A stretch of DNA of 6,495 bases from Nanobdellota archaeon (GCA_030689875.1 JAUYHR010000140.1:1-6495), one strand, 5' to 3'. Positions 1 through 5,502 are shown, counted from the stretch's first letter. Numbers and translations: made by a program. The notes: a model not told the origin generated them from the letters alone.

Positions 1-1
1 C

Positions 2-79
2 TGCTCGAGCTTTACTTTTGAAATGAAACCAAAAATAGCCAAAAGCAAAACTCTCGGCTCACAAGCTCGCAGGAATTAG
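2..79 (+). CDS. possible C-terminal end of a plus-strand gene (partial at left edge)
   Basis: The second forward frame is open from the window edge to a TAG at 77-79. It reads as a basic, lysine- and arginine-rich tail ending KTLGSQARRN. The stretch is richer in G+C (about 42%) than the non-coding sequence after it, and a hairpin begins a few bases beyond the stop, as expected at a gene end. Only about 25 residues are visible and no family can be recognised. The opposite strand is also open here, so this could be chance. A plus-strand gene ending here would be convergent with the minus-strand genes that follow. Confidence 0.3.
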   Translation, partial: CSSFTFEMKPKIAKSKTLGSQARRN

Positions 80-82
80 GAA

Positions 83-108
83 AGTTTGCTATCTGTAACA
101 GCGGGACT
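83..108 (+). terminator. hairpin just after the left-edge stop codon
   Basis: The arms AGTTTGCT (83-90) and AGCGGGACT (100-108) pair over 8 bp with one bulged G around a 9-nt loop. Two pairs are G-U, which form only in the plus-strand RNA, so the hairpin is better on that strand. It starts 3 nt after the TAG at 77-79 and may mark the 3' end of the upstream transcript. No U-run follows directly, so it is not a classic terminator. It could instead belong to a small structured RNA. Confidence 0.3.
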
Positions 109-329
109 ATGAATTTAAATAATATAATGATTAAGTTAATGAAAATAATTTCTGTCTGAATTATATTATTAATAAATCCAAACGAAGCAAGCAAATTCAG
201 GAAAAATTTGTAATCATTTTCTAAATAGGAAAGTTATGGATAAACCATACAGGAATACCAAATGAAAGCAAATTTAATATTCAGGAATCAAAACTTAAAA
301 TAAATTAAATATTAAATTTCAAATCACAT
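109..329. other. AT-rich intergenic stretch without a convincing gene
   Basis: This sequence is very AT-rich. It lies between the possible left-edge gene end and the 3' end of the membrane-anchored protein gene. Stops are frequent in all frames. The longest open minus-strand frame starts with TTG, lacks a ribosome binding site and encodes only AT-driven hydrophobic residues. T-runs on the minus strand around 285-318 could end the transcript of the 330-1106 gene. Nothing else is seen. Confidence 0.5.
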
Positions 330-1106
330 TCATCTTCTAGAAAGCTTCTTAAGATTTTCCAAATCCCTTTGCGCTGATTTTATTCTTTTCTCTGCGTCTG
401 AGATAAGCTCTTCCATATCATTCGCTTCAGAAACAGAAAATTTTGACTTGTTAATTTCGCTCAATTTTGTAACTTTGATGGGTCCTCTCTTTGAAGCATA
501 TTTAAAAATAAAGAAAACAACTGCTAATAATAAAGCAACCCCCACAATATAATATAACCATTTAAAAGAAAAGGACTTTTTTTCTGTTTTTTCTGATTCA
601 GCTTTTTTTTCAAAATTTAAAAAAGAGCCGAGAAATCCTGATTTTTCCTCCGTATCATTATTTGATTCATTTATTAAACTCTCATTAGTCTGTTCTGTAA
701 TATTTAAATCAGTAGAATTAGTTAAATTAGTTTCTATAACTGCCCCAGTAACTGTTGGAGTTTCCCTAATCTCATATCCGCTTGGAATAATCTCTAAATA
801 AACCGGCTCTCCTGCAACATAATTTTCCCTGTATTTTTCAGATGAAATTGTCTTGTCTGATTTCTTTAAAACAACCATTAAATCAAAAACAAGAGCATCT
901 CCTGAAAAAGTGAATGTTGCGTCTCCGTACGCGTCAGAAGTTTGTTTGTAAATTGCGTAAGCGCTGTAATCTGCGTCGGGGTCTAAAACAGTCAAGTGAA
1001 CTTCAGTAAATTCTGGAGTTTTAATTTTAATCTCTGTATCCTGAGCTAAAACAAATTGCATAGCAAATAAAAATAAAAAAAAGATGAGCAAAAATTTCTT
1101 TATCAT
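330..1106 (-). CDS. secreted, membrane-anchored surface protein with sequon-rich stalk
   Basis: This is a 258-residue protein of unrecognised family. Seen in the sequence: a signal peptide (residues 1-21: KK, a long Phe/Leu core, then VLAQ); a beta-rich outer domain (about 25-112) with the look of an Ig-like or transthyretin-like fold; a Ser/Thr/Asn-rich linker (about 118-155) holding six N-X-S/T sequons at N127, N130, N135, N141, N146 and N150; a Lys/Glu segment; one transmembrane helix (about 183-202, core VGVALLLAVVFFIF); a basic stop-transfer KYASKR; and a cytoplasmic tail ending in a probable coiled coil (about 230-256). It should sit in the cytoplasmic membrane with its N-terminal domain outside. 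The ATG lies about 25 nt after a TATA-like box inside the end of the helicase gene, which supports this start and a leaderless mRNA. Role unknown; it may be a small cell-surface or envelope protein. Confidence 0.85.
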   Translation of the reverse strand: MIKKFLLIFFLFLFAMQFVLAQDTEIKIKTPEFTEVHLTVLDPDADYSAYAIYKQTSDAYGDATFTFSGDALVFDLMVVLKKSDKTISSEKYRENYVAGEPVYLEIIPSGYEIRETPTVTGAVIETNLTNSTDLNITEQTNESLINESNNDTEEKSGFLGSFLNFEKKAESEKTEKKSFSFKWLYYIVGVALLLAVVFFIFKYASKRGPIKVTKLSEINKSKFSVSEANDMEELISDAEKRIKSAQRDLENLKKLSRR

Positions 1107-1124
1107 CTTAATCTTGATAAAACC

Positions 1125-3131
1125 CTATTTATAAATTTTTTGATATTGGGCTGATAGTTCTGTTCTGTCCAGGTTTTTGGATTTTATTAAATTTTCTTTC
1201 TCAAAAGCACCTAGCACTCTGCTGTCAGGACTTAACAAATAAATATGGTCATCTTTAAACCTTAATCCTCTGTAAATTTTTTGCAATAAATCCCGTCGAG
1301 CTTTGTCCTTGTAGAATTTCCAGTATTGGTGAGGTTTAGTTTTATTTAATATTTTCCAAAAAACATCTTTTACATTTGGATTCGGATATTTTGTAAAAAT
1401 GATGCTGTTGCACTGTTCGCCAGGGAAATCAATGCCTCTTGATGCGCGGGTTGAAAATAAAATAGATGTTTTGCCCATCTTGAATTGCTCAATTAATTTT
1501 CCGGCATTATCTTCATCTTGAGTTTCTTTTAATTTTTCTTTGCTGATTAAATTTTTAAGATTTAAATTTTCTTTTTCAATTTCACCAGGCAAATCTGCAA
1601 AGCTGTTTACATGGACTAAAACGGGTTTTTTTGCAATCTCAATGCATTTGTCTAAAGCAAGAAAATAATCTTTTTGATTATTTTTCCCAGACGAAAAATT
1701 AGAATATTTGCAATCCATTTCCAAACCAGTTTTTTTTATAGTGATTTGTCCTTGCTGTTGAGTTTCTGCTTCAATTATTTTAAATTGTTCAATTCCAAAA
1801 ATATCTTTTAAAACTTCTCCAGAATGCAAAGTCCCGGACATAAGAATAATTATTTTATTTTTGTCAGCCATTTCCTTAAATTTCTTGGCTAAATTAATTG
1901 TTACAATATGCGCTATTATTGCTTCATCTTTTTTCGTGAATGTAATATAACTCTCGTCTAAAAATTCCTCAAACATTTTCGCGCTTTCATAAACTTCAAA
2001 TAAATAATTTTCATCATCTACATTATAAATAAAATCCGGATTTTTTAATAAAACCCTAAATAAATCATATATTGCAGTTTGTTTTAGAGAAAGGATCTGT
2101 TCCGATTTAATTGCATTTTCTGTGCTTTTATCATTTTTTAATTTTTTTATTATTTCTCTTAATTCTTTAAGAATTATTTCATCTTCACCTTCTATTTCAA
2201 ATATTTGGTTTAATGAGTTTTGCATTCTGTCAAGATTTATTGTTTTATTATTTGAAAACTTGTCAAGAAATTCGTCGCATTCGTCAATTATTTCAACTTC
2301 AGTCATCGGTTTTCTGTTTAGCGCTGATTCAATCTTGTATTTTTCTGAATTAAATATAATTGCGTCTGAATCAATATAATAATTAAACTGCTCATAAAAT
2401 TTGCATCCTTGCTCTCTTTGATAAAAAATAAATTCTGTATCTTTAAGTCCGAGATATCTTCTTTTTTTAGAATTTGCAAAACTTTTTCCGCCAAGTTCGT
2501 ATCTTATCGGAAGGACGGGGCTCCAATACGGGCACGCGCCTGCAACAGATACTCTTTTAACATCCTTAAGCTGGGAAAAATTTCTTGCATTTATATCGGT
2601 ATTTTGCGCTAAATATTTTTTTATTTTATGAATGTTTCTTTCTTTTATTTCAATTTTGCACGGCAAATATTTGTTATCCGCAGATTCATCATCTCCAAAA
2701 TTCTTTTCAAATTCATCTTTTTTTCCAAAAAATATATCGTGCAGTTTTGCATTCACTTCTTTTTTTATTTTTGGAATTGCATCTTTATTTTCTTCTAAAA
2801 ATTTGCATTTGTGATTTTGCCGTCCGGTTATTACGCTGATTTTTAATTTCTCGCCATTATCTTTCAGCAGATATTTTTCGCTTTCATAATCTTTTTTGTA
2901 CTGCATTTGGAGATTTTTTATCGGAACAACAATTGAAGATTTTCCAAGCTCTTTTGCAAGATTAAGAGCAATCGCTGATTTTCCCGTTCCACAAACTCCG
3001 TGGATAAAAATTATTTTTTCCCCGCTTTTTATAGAATTCAAAACTTCTTTAACAACATCTTCCTGTGTTTTTCCATTTGAAAATTTTAATGGTTCTAAAA
3101 ATTTTCCTTTTTCATAAAGATTCCAAGCCAT
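1125..3131 (-). CDS. Rad3/XPD/DinG-like SF2 helicase, probable Fe-S type
   Basis: This 668-residue protein is an ATP-dependent 5'-3' type helicase of the Rad3/XPD/DinG group by motif order. Walker A is GVCGTGKS (45-52). A motif Ia-like segment, IVVPIKNLQMQY, starts at 67. Walker B is IIDECDEF, with DECD (283-286) in place of DEAH. The second RecA domain shows LMSGTL (430-435), PVLVHVNSF (503-511), ILFSTRASRGIDFPGE (557-572, motif V) and QKIYRGLR (617-624, motif VI, with Tyr where the family often has Gly before the Arg). Four cysteines between Walker A and B (C109, C158, C200, C243) sit in segments resembling the Fe-S domain, notably GACPYW and GCKFYEQF followed by DSDAIIFN. Their spacing is unusually wide. 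The expected role is unwinding DNA (or RNA-DNA hybrids) in repair; the substrate is not shown. The ATG at 3131 lies about 27 nt after a TATA box. Confidence 0.88.
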   Translation of the reverse strand: MAWNLYEKGKFLEPLKFSNGKTQEDVVKEVLNSIKSGEKIIFIHGVCGTGKSAIALNLAKELGKSSIVVPIKNLQMQYKKDYESEKYLLKDNGEKLKISVITGRQNHKCKFLEENKDAIPKIKKEVNAKLHDIFFGKKDEFEKNFGDDESADNKYLPCKIEIKERNIHKIKKYLAQNTDINARNFSQLKDVKRVSVAGACPYWSPVLPIRYELGGKSFANSKKRRYLGLKDTEFIFYQREQGCKFYEQFNYYIDSDAIIFNSEKYKIESALNRKPMTEVEIIDECDEFLDKFSNNKTINLDRMQNSLNQIFEIEGEDEIILKELREIIKKLKNDKSTENAIKSEQILSLKQTAIYDLFRVLLKNPDFIYNVDDENYLFEVYESAKMFEEFLDESYITFTKKDEAIIAHIVTINLAKKFKEMADKNKIIILMSGTLHSGEVLKDIFGIEQFKIIEAETQQQGQITIKKTGLEMDCKYSNFSSGKNNQKDYFLALDKCIEIAKKPVLVHVNSFADLPGEIEKENLNLKNLISKEKLKETQDEDNAGKLIEQFKMGKTSILFSTRASRGIDFPGEQCNSIIFTKYPNPNVKDVFWKILNKTKPHQYWKFYKDKARRDLLQKIYRGLRFKDDHIYLLSPDSRVLGAFEKENLIKSKNLDRTELSAQYQKIYK
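1127..1136 (-). promoter_or_regulatory. TATA box for the membrane-anchored protein gene
   Basis: The palindromic ATTTATAAAT is centred about 25 nt upstream of the ATG at 1106, the usual archaeal TATA-to-start distance. The transcript would therefore begin at or next to the start codon (leaderless). The box overlaps the last codons and stop of the helicase gene. Confidence 0.55.
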
Positions 3132-3155
3132 AGAATATTAAAAAATTAAAAGGAG

Positions 3156-3161
3156 TTATAA
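3156..3161 (-). promoter_or_regulatory. TATA box for the helicase gene
   Basis: TTATAA, within CCTTATAACTCC on the minus strand, is centred about 27 nt upstream of the helicase ATG at 3131. It lies in the 41-nt gap after the 107-aa gene. This suggests a separate promoter and a leaderless or nearly leaderless mRNA. Confidence 0.5.
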
Positions 3162-3172
3162 GGTTTTTGGAA

Positions 3173-3496
3173 TTATTCTTTTTTGAAATCAGGATTACTT
3201 TCTTGGACAAGATATGCGTAATTTTCTACAGAAACAACCCATGCGCCTAAACCACTTTTTATTGTTCTTGCTTCAAGATTAGATTCTTTTGATTCAAGTT
3301 CTGTTATTTTTCCAAATTTCCCATAGGGATGGATTACAAATTTATTTTTAAAAAAGGGATTTTCTAATACTAAAAGTTTTGCATTTTCAACCTTCAGAAA
3401 ATAACATTCTTTAAATTTATTATATGCTTCTTCAATTTTTTTAAATTGTTCAACAGAGTCTGCTACAATATAATAATCTTTTTTTTCTTCAGCCAT
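3173..3496 (-). CDS. small hypothetical protein (107 aa)
   Basis: I do not recognise this gene. The product is soluble, with no signal peptide or membrane segment. It starts MAEEKKDYYIVADSVEQF, followed by a Lys/Glu-rich helical stretch (about 17-30). A mixed beta-rich middle (FLKVENAKLLVLENPF and KFVIHPYGKFGKI) comes next, then a segment GLGAWVVSVENYAYLV near 82-97 and an acidic/basic tail. The alternating helix and strand pattern and normal charge balance suggest a real folded protein. It lies 120 nt after rpl12, beyond a terminator-like hairpin, and 41 nt before the helicase gene, so it is probably its own unit. The ATG at 3496 has no Shine-Dalgarno sequence; a weak TATA-like TTTAAAT lies about 24 nt upstream. 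Confidence 0.7.
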   Translation of the reverse strand: MAEEKKDYYIVADSVEQFKKIEEAYNKFKECYFLKVENAKLLVLENPFFKNKFVIHPYGKFGKITELESKESNLEARTIKSGLGAWVVSVENYAYLVQESNPDFKKE

Positions 3497-3516
3497 ATTT
3501 TTTTATTCAATTTATC

Positions 3517-3523
3517 ATTTAAA
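3517..3523 (-). promoter_or_regulatory. weak TATA-like box for the 107-aa gene
   Basis: TTTAAAT on the minus strand is centred about 24 nt upstream of the ATG at 3496. A second candidate, with core TTATAA at 3534-3540, would give a leader of roughly 15-20 nt. The region is so AT-rich that chance matches are likely. Confidence 0.3.
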
Positions 3524-3581
3524 TTAATTTCTTTCTTATAATATTCATTTTAGAATTATTAAAAGTCAAACTACTTCTGTG

Positions 3582-3639
3582 AAAAAGATTGTCAGCTATT
3601 TGTAATAAAATTTAAATTATCCAAATAATGCTGACAATC
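3582..3639 (-). terminator. terminator-like hairpin ending the rpl1-rplP0-rpl12 operon
   Basis: On the minus strand, GATTGTCAGC (3639-3630) pairs perfectly with GCTGACAATC (3596-3587). After a 2-nt bulge, TATTTG (3627-3622) pairs with CAAATA (3602-3597), and TAAT/ATTA can add four more pairs after a second bulge. The 3' arm is followed at once by TTTTT (3586-3582). The shape is that of an intrinsic terminator. The 5' arm lies inside the last seven codons of rpl12 (GLSALFG) and the stop codon falls in the upper stem-loop. Archaeal termination mainly needs the U-run, so the stem may instead protect or process the 3' end. Confidence 0.6.
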
Positions 3640-3901
3640 CTTCTGCTGCAGCTTCGTGTTTTTCTTCTTTCTTTTCTTCTTTCTTTTCTGCTTTATGCGT
3701 TTCTCCCGCAGGAGCAGAGGCAACCAAACTAGCGCTTTCAAGTTCTTTTGCTATATCCACGTCTTTCAAACTGGCGATAAGTGATTTGACTTTTGAATCG
3801 TCAACCTTTTCGCCGGCAGCCGCAACAACTTTTTTCACATTCTCTTCGCTGACTTCTTTTCCGAGCTTGTGCAAAAGCAATGCACCGTATACATATTCCA
3901 T
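3617..3901 (-). CDS. rpl12: ribosomal protein L12 (P1-type stalk protein)
   Basis: This 94-residue archaeal/eukaryal-type stalk protein forms dimers that bind L10 and recruit translation factor GTPases. The N-terminal dimerisation domain (1 to about 58) opens MEYVYGALLLHKLGKEVSEE, a hallmark of the family, and contains VVAAAGEKVDDSKVKSLIASL. An Ala/Pro hinge follows, then a charged KKEE repeat (about 70-83) and the conserved factor-binding tail GLSALFG. The tail is slightly unusual in having Ser-Ala where Gly-Ala (GLGALFG) is common. The ATG follows the L10 stop with no gap (TAA then ATG), with a good Shine-Dalgarno sequence inside the end of L10, so translation is probably coupled. It is the last gene of the operon. 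Not related in fold to bacterial L7/L12. Confidence 0.97.
   Translation of the reverse strand: MEYVYGALLLHKLGKEVSEENVKKVVAAAGEKVDDSKVKSLIASLKDVDIAKELESASLVASAPAGETHKAEKKEEKKEEKHEAAAEGLSALFG
3661..3689 (-). repeat. 12-bp tandem repeat encoding (KKEE)n in the L12 hinge
   Basis: On the plus strand TTTCTTCTTTCT occurs twice without a mismatch (3661-3672 and 3673-3684), followed by a partial copy. It lies in a 31-nt all-pyrimidine run (3659-3689). On the coding strand it encodes KKEE KKEE in the flexible hinge of L12. Such a repeat can change length by slippage in frame. Confidence 0.85.
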
Positions 3902-4726
3902 TTATTTTTCCTCTCCCTCAGATTTATTTTCTTCAGGAGTATTGGTATTTGGCGATAATTTTTCCAGAGCTTTTTCATGCATTCCTGCTCTGCTAATTAA
4001 GAATTTAATTGTATCTTTTGTTGAATATCCAATTTCCACAGCGAATGACAGAGCTTTTGAATAATCTGTTTTAAGCTGTTCTATTGTTCCTTCTTTATCT
4101 ATTTTTATTTCTGAATAAAATATTTTTTCTTTGGTATCAAAAGAACATATTGGAATAAATCCCACTTTAAACGGCTTGATATCTAATTTACTTAATATTT
4201 CTGCCGCGCCCTGAGAAATTTTTTCGCCTTTTTTAACAATAATTTTCGGCTCTTTTATCGTGATTTTCCCTTTTTCAATCTGAATTTTAATTCCCAAAGC
4301 GCTTAATTCGCTTACTGCCGGACCGGGCATTAATTCGGTCGGCCCCTCGGGAATTTCAAGATCTTTATCTGCAATCTGTCCGGTTTTTGCTTTTGCAGGG
4401 CTTTGATTTGTAATTAATTCACCGGCAAGTTCAAAACTATCCAGGTCAGAAAATAAAATTGCAAAATTTTCCTTGATGTTATCTTTTAATTTTTCAATTT
4501 CCTTGTCTTTTGAAAAATCCAGCCCCATAAAAATCAAATTTTTCTTTGGAACTTTAACAACCGCTTTTCCTCTTAATTTTTTTGAGATTTCCTGAACTTG
4601 AGAAGCTGGAATATTTTTTATAGATGAAACTAAAATTGTTCTTTTATTTTTAACTAAATTTTCAAATTCTTTTACTGCTTTTAATTTAACCTCTGAAATT
4701 TTTTTGGGTTTTTTTTCTTCTGTCAT
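3902..4726 (-). CDS. rplP0: ribosomal protein L10 (P0-type stalk base)
   Basis: This 274-residue acidic P0 homologue anchors the stalk to 23S rRNA and carries L12 dimers. The N-terminal RNA-binding domain (about 8-105) includes the family-typical RTILVSSIKNIPASQVQEI and LRGKAVVKVPKKNL. The archaeal/eukaryal insertion domain (about 108-190) shows GPTELMPGPAVSELSALGIKIQI, KGEKISQGAAEILSKLDIKPF and lies between the two halves. The C-terminal helical spine (about 213-257) contains SKALSFAVEIGYSTKDTIKFLI, the L12-binding type of helix. The protein is short: many archaeal L10 proteins have about 280-340 residues. It ends in a brief acidic SEGEEK tail without the GLGALFG-like end shared by L12 and most P0 proteins, so it may bind fewer L12 dimers. 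It lies 55 nt after rpl1 and touches rpl12. The ATG at 4726 has only a weak upstream GGTAG; an out-of-frame ATG lies 13 nt upstream. Confidence 0.96.
   Translation of the reverse strand: MTEEKKPKKISEVKLKAVKEFENLVKNKRTILVSSIKNIPASQVQEISKKLRGKAVVKVPKKNLIFMGLDFSKDKEIEKLKDNIKENFAILFSDLDSFELAGELITNQSPAKAKTGQIADKDLEIPEGPTELMPGPAVSELSALGIKIQIEKGKITIKEPKIIVKKGEKISQGAAEILSKLDIKPFKVGFIPICSFDTKEKIFYSEIKIDKEGTIEQLKTDYSKALSFAVEIGYSTKDTIKFLISRAGMHEKALEKLSPNTNTPEENKSEGEEK
3910..3917 (-). promoter_or_regulatory. Shine-Dalgarno site for rpl12
   Basis: GGGAGAGG on the minus strand ends 8 nt before the rpl12 ATG at 3901. It lies within the last codons of L10 (encoding EGEE), so the end of L10 is constrained both as protein and as ribosome binding site. 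Confidence 0.7.
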
Positions 4727-4743
4727 TTTTTTCTACCATTGTA

Positions 4744-4768
4744 GTTTCTTTTTTGGTAAAAAAGAAAC
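4744..4768 (-). promoter_or_regulatory. perfect 11-bp hairpin between rpl1 and rplP0
   Basis: GTTTCTTTTTT (minus strand, 4768-4758) pairs exactly with AAAAAAGAAAC (4754-4744) around a 3-nt loop. It lies 13 nt after the rpl1 stop and 17 nt before the rplP0 start. It could set the ratio of L1 to L10/L12 by affecting processing, partial termination or ribosome access. Its AT content is high, so stability is moderate. The role is inferred. Confidence 0.5.
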
Positions 4769-4781
4769 CCATTTTTAGTTT

Positions 4782-5414
4782 TCATTTTAAAATAATTTTT
4801 TTTGGTTTAGTCATTGTGAATTTAATTTCAATATTTTTTATATTTTCTTTTCCTTTTGACAGATTTTTTAAAAGAGAATTGTAAACGGCCAAAACATTCT
4901 CAATAATTTTTTCATCTTCCATACTCTGTTTTCCAATCGGAACTTTAATGCTCGCGTCTTTTGTCCTGATTTTTATGCTTGAATTTATTTTTTCTTTTAG
5001 CTCGTTTATTGTTTTATCGTCGGTATTTAAAATAATTCCTAATTGCGGTGAAGGCATTTTTCCCAGCGGTCCCAAAGCTCTCCCAAAAGTGGTCGCAACT
5101 TTTGGCATGACGCTTGGCTGAGCAATAAAAAAGTCATAATTTTTTGCAATTTTTTTTAATTCTTTTTTATCAGTGTATTTTTTGAATTGGTCCGGAGTAA
5201 TTGTGTCAAAATTTTTATTTTTCACTTCTAAGAATCCTGCAATTTTTTTGTCTTTAATTTTATACGGGACAGAAACAAAAGTATTTACTGGATTTTTCTT
5301 CACATCAAACTTTTGCAGATTTACAATTAAATCAACAGTCTGGTCAAATTTTCTTTGCTTTTCTGTTCTTAATTCCGTTAGAGCTTGTTTTAATTGTTCT
5401 TTGAGTTCTGCCAT
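4782..5414 (-). CDS. rpl1: ribosomal protein L1
   Basis: This 210-residue protein binds 23S rRNA at the mobile L1 stalk that helps release deacylated tRNA. In many archaea it also represses its own mRNA. The family signature is clear: VMPKVATTFGRALGPLGKMP (102-121), a Lys-rich first domain, DASIKVPIGKQSMEDEKIIENVLAVYNSL in the second part of domain I, and the C-terminal strand. Length fits the archaeal family (about 210-220). The start chosen is the ATG at 5414. The open frame continues upstream to a TTG at 5477, but the extra 21 residues (rich in Trp and Ile) do not look like L1, and GGGAG lies 9 nt before 5414. Two oddities: Leu in GPLGKMP where Arg is common, and TMT (200-202) where the RNA-contacting Thr-Met-Gly is nearly universal. 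It is first in the operon; L11, often upstream in archaea, is absent. Confidence 0.95.
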   Translation of the reverse strand: MAELKEQLKQALTELRTEKQRKFDQTVDLIVNLQKFDVKKNPVNTFVSVPYKIKDKKIAGFLEVKNKNFDTITPDQFKKYTDKKELKKIAKNYDFFIAQPSVMPKVATTFGRALGPLGKMPSPQLGIILNTDDKTINELKEKINSSIKIRTKDASIKVPIGKQSMEDEKIIENVLAVYNSLLKNLSKGKENIKNIEIKFTMTKPKKIILK

Positions 5415-5423
5415 GATTAATAT

Positions 5424-5428
5424 CTCCC
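5424..5428 (-). promoter_or_regulatory. Shine-Dalgarno site for rpl1
   Basis: GGGAG (within ATGGGAGATA, minus strand) ends 9 nt before the ATG at 5414. It decides the start in favour of this ATG over the in-frame TTG at 5477. Confidence 0.65.
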
Positions 5429-5432
5429 ATTT

Positions 5433-5473
5433 TATGCGCCAACACCATAGAATATATGCGTCAACGATATGGT
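5433..5473 (-). promoter_or_regulatory. rpl1 leader hairpin with direct repeat, candidate autoregulatory site
   Basis: The expected rpl1 leader RNA contains ACCAUA (5473-5468) pairing with UAUGGU (5449-5444). A bulged G allows two further pairs. The 18-nt loop holds GTTGACGCATA (5465-5455), and GTTGGCGCATA (5443-5433) follows the hairpin directly: an 11-nt direct repeat with one mismatch and 22-nt period. Archaeal L1 is known in Methanococcus to repress its operon by binding a mimic of its rRNA site near the mRNA start. The exact L1 recognition motif is not evident here, so the assignment is inferred from position. Confidence 0.4.
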
Positions 5474-5502
5474 TCAAACGACAAAATTTTTAGAAGAAAG
5501 AG

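Noticed and set aside
12..233. Minus-strand open frame at the left edge with a hydrophobic stretch
   Set aside because: It starts with TTG, lacks a ribosome binding site and TATA box, and its hydrophobic residues follow from AT-rich DNA. The plus strand reads more plausibly over 2-79. A decayed membrane protein cannot be excluded.
2122..3117. Several plus-strand open frames opposite the helicase gene
   Set aside because: The minus-strand frame has a complete set of helicase motifs in order. The plus-strand frames are Phe/Ser-rich shadows without start signals.
3786..4064. Plus-strand frame opposite the rpl12/rplP0 junction
   Set aside because: Both opposite genes are certain ribosomal proteins; the frame is a by-product of their codons.
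4673..4739. Short upstream reading frame (ATG at 4739, 17 codons) overlapping the start of rplP0 out of frame
   Set aside because: It could affect L10 translation, and its MVEK start would join L10 with a 1-nt shift in the A7 run. Without data it is as likely to be chance in A-rich sequence.
5415..5477. N-terminal extension of L1 from the TTG at 5477
   Set aside because: The 21 extra residues do not fit L1, the region carries leader RNA features, and a Shine-Dalgarno site serves the ATG at 5414.
5173..5493. Plus-strand frame opposite rpl1 and its leader
   Set aside because: It is the antisense of a certain L1 gene, Phe/Ser-rich, with no promoter pointing its way.
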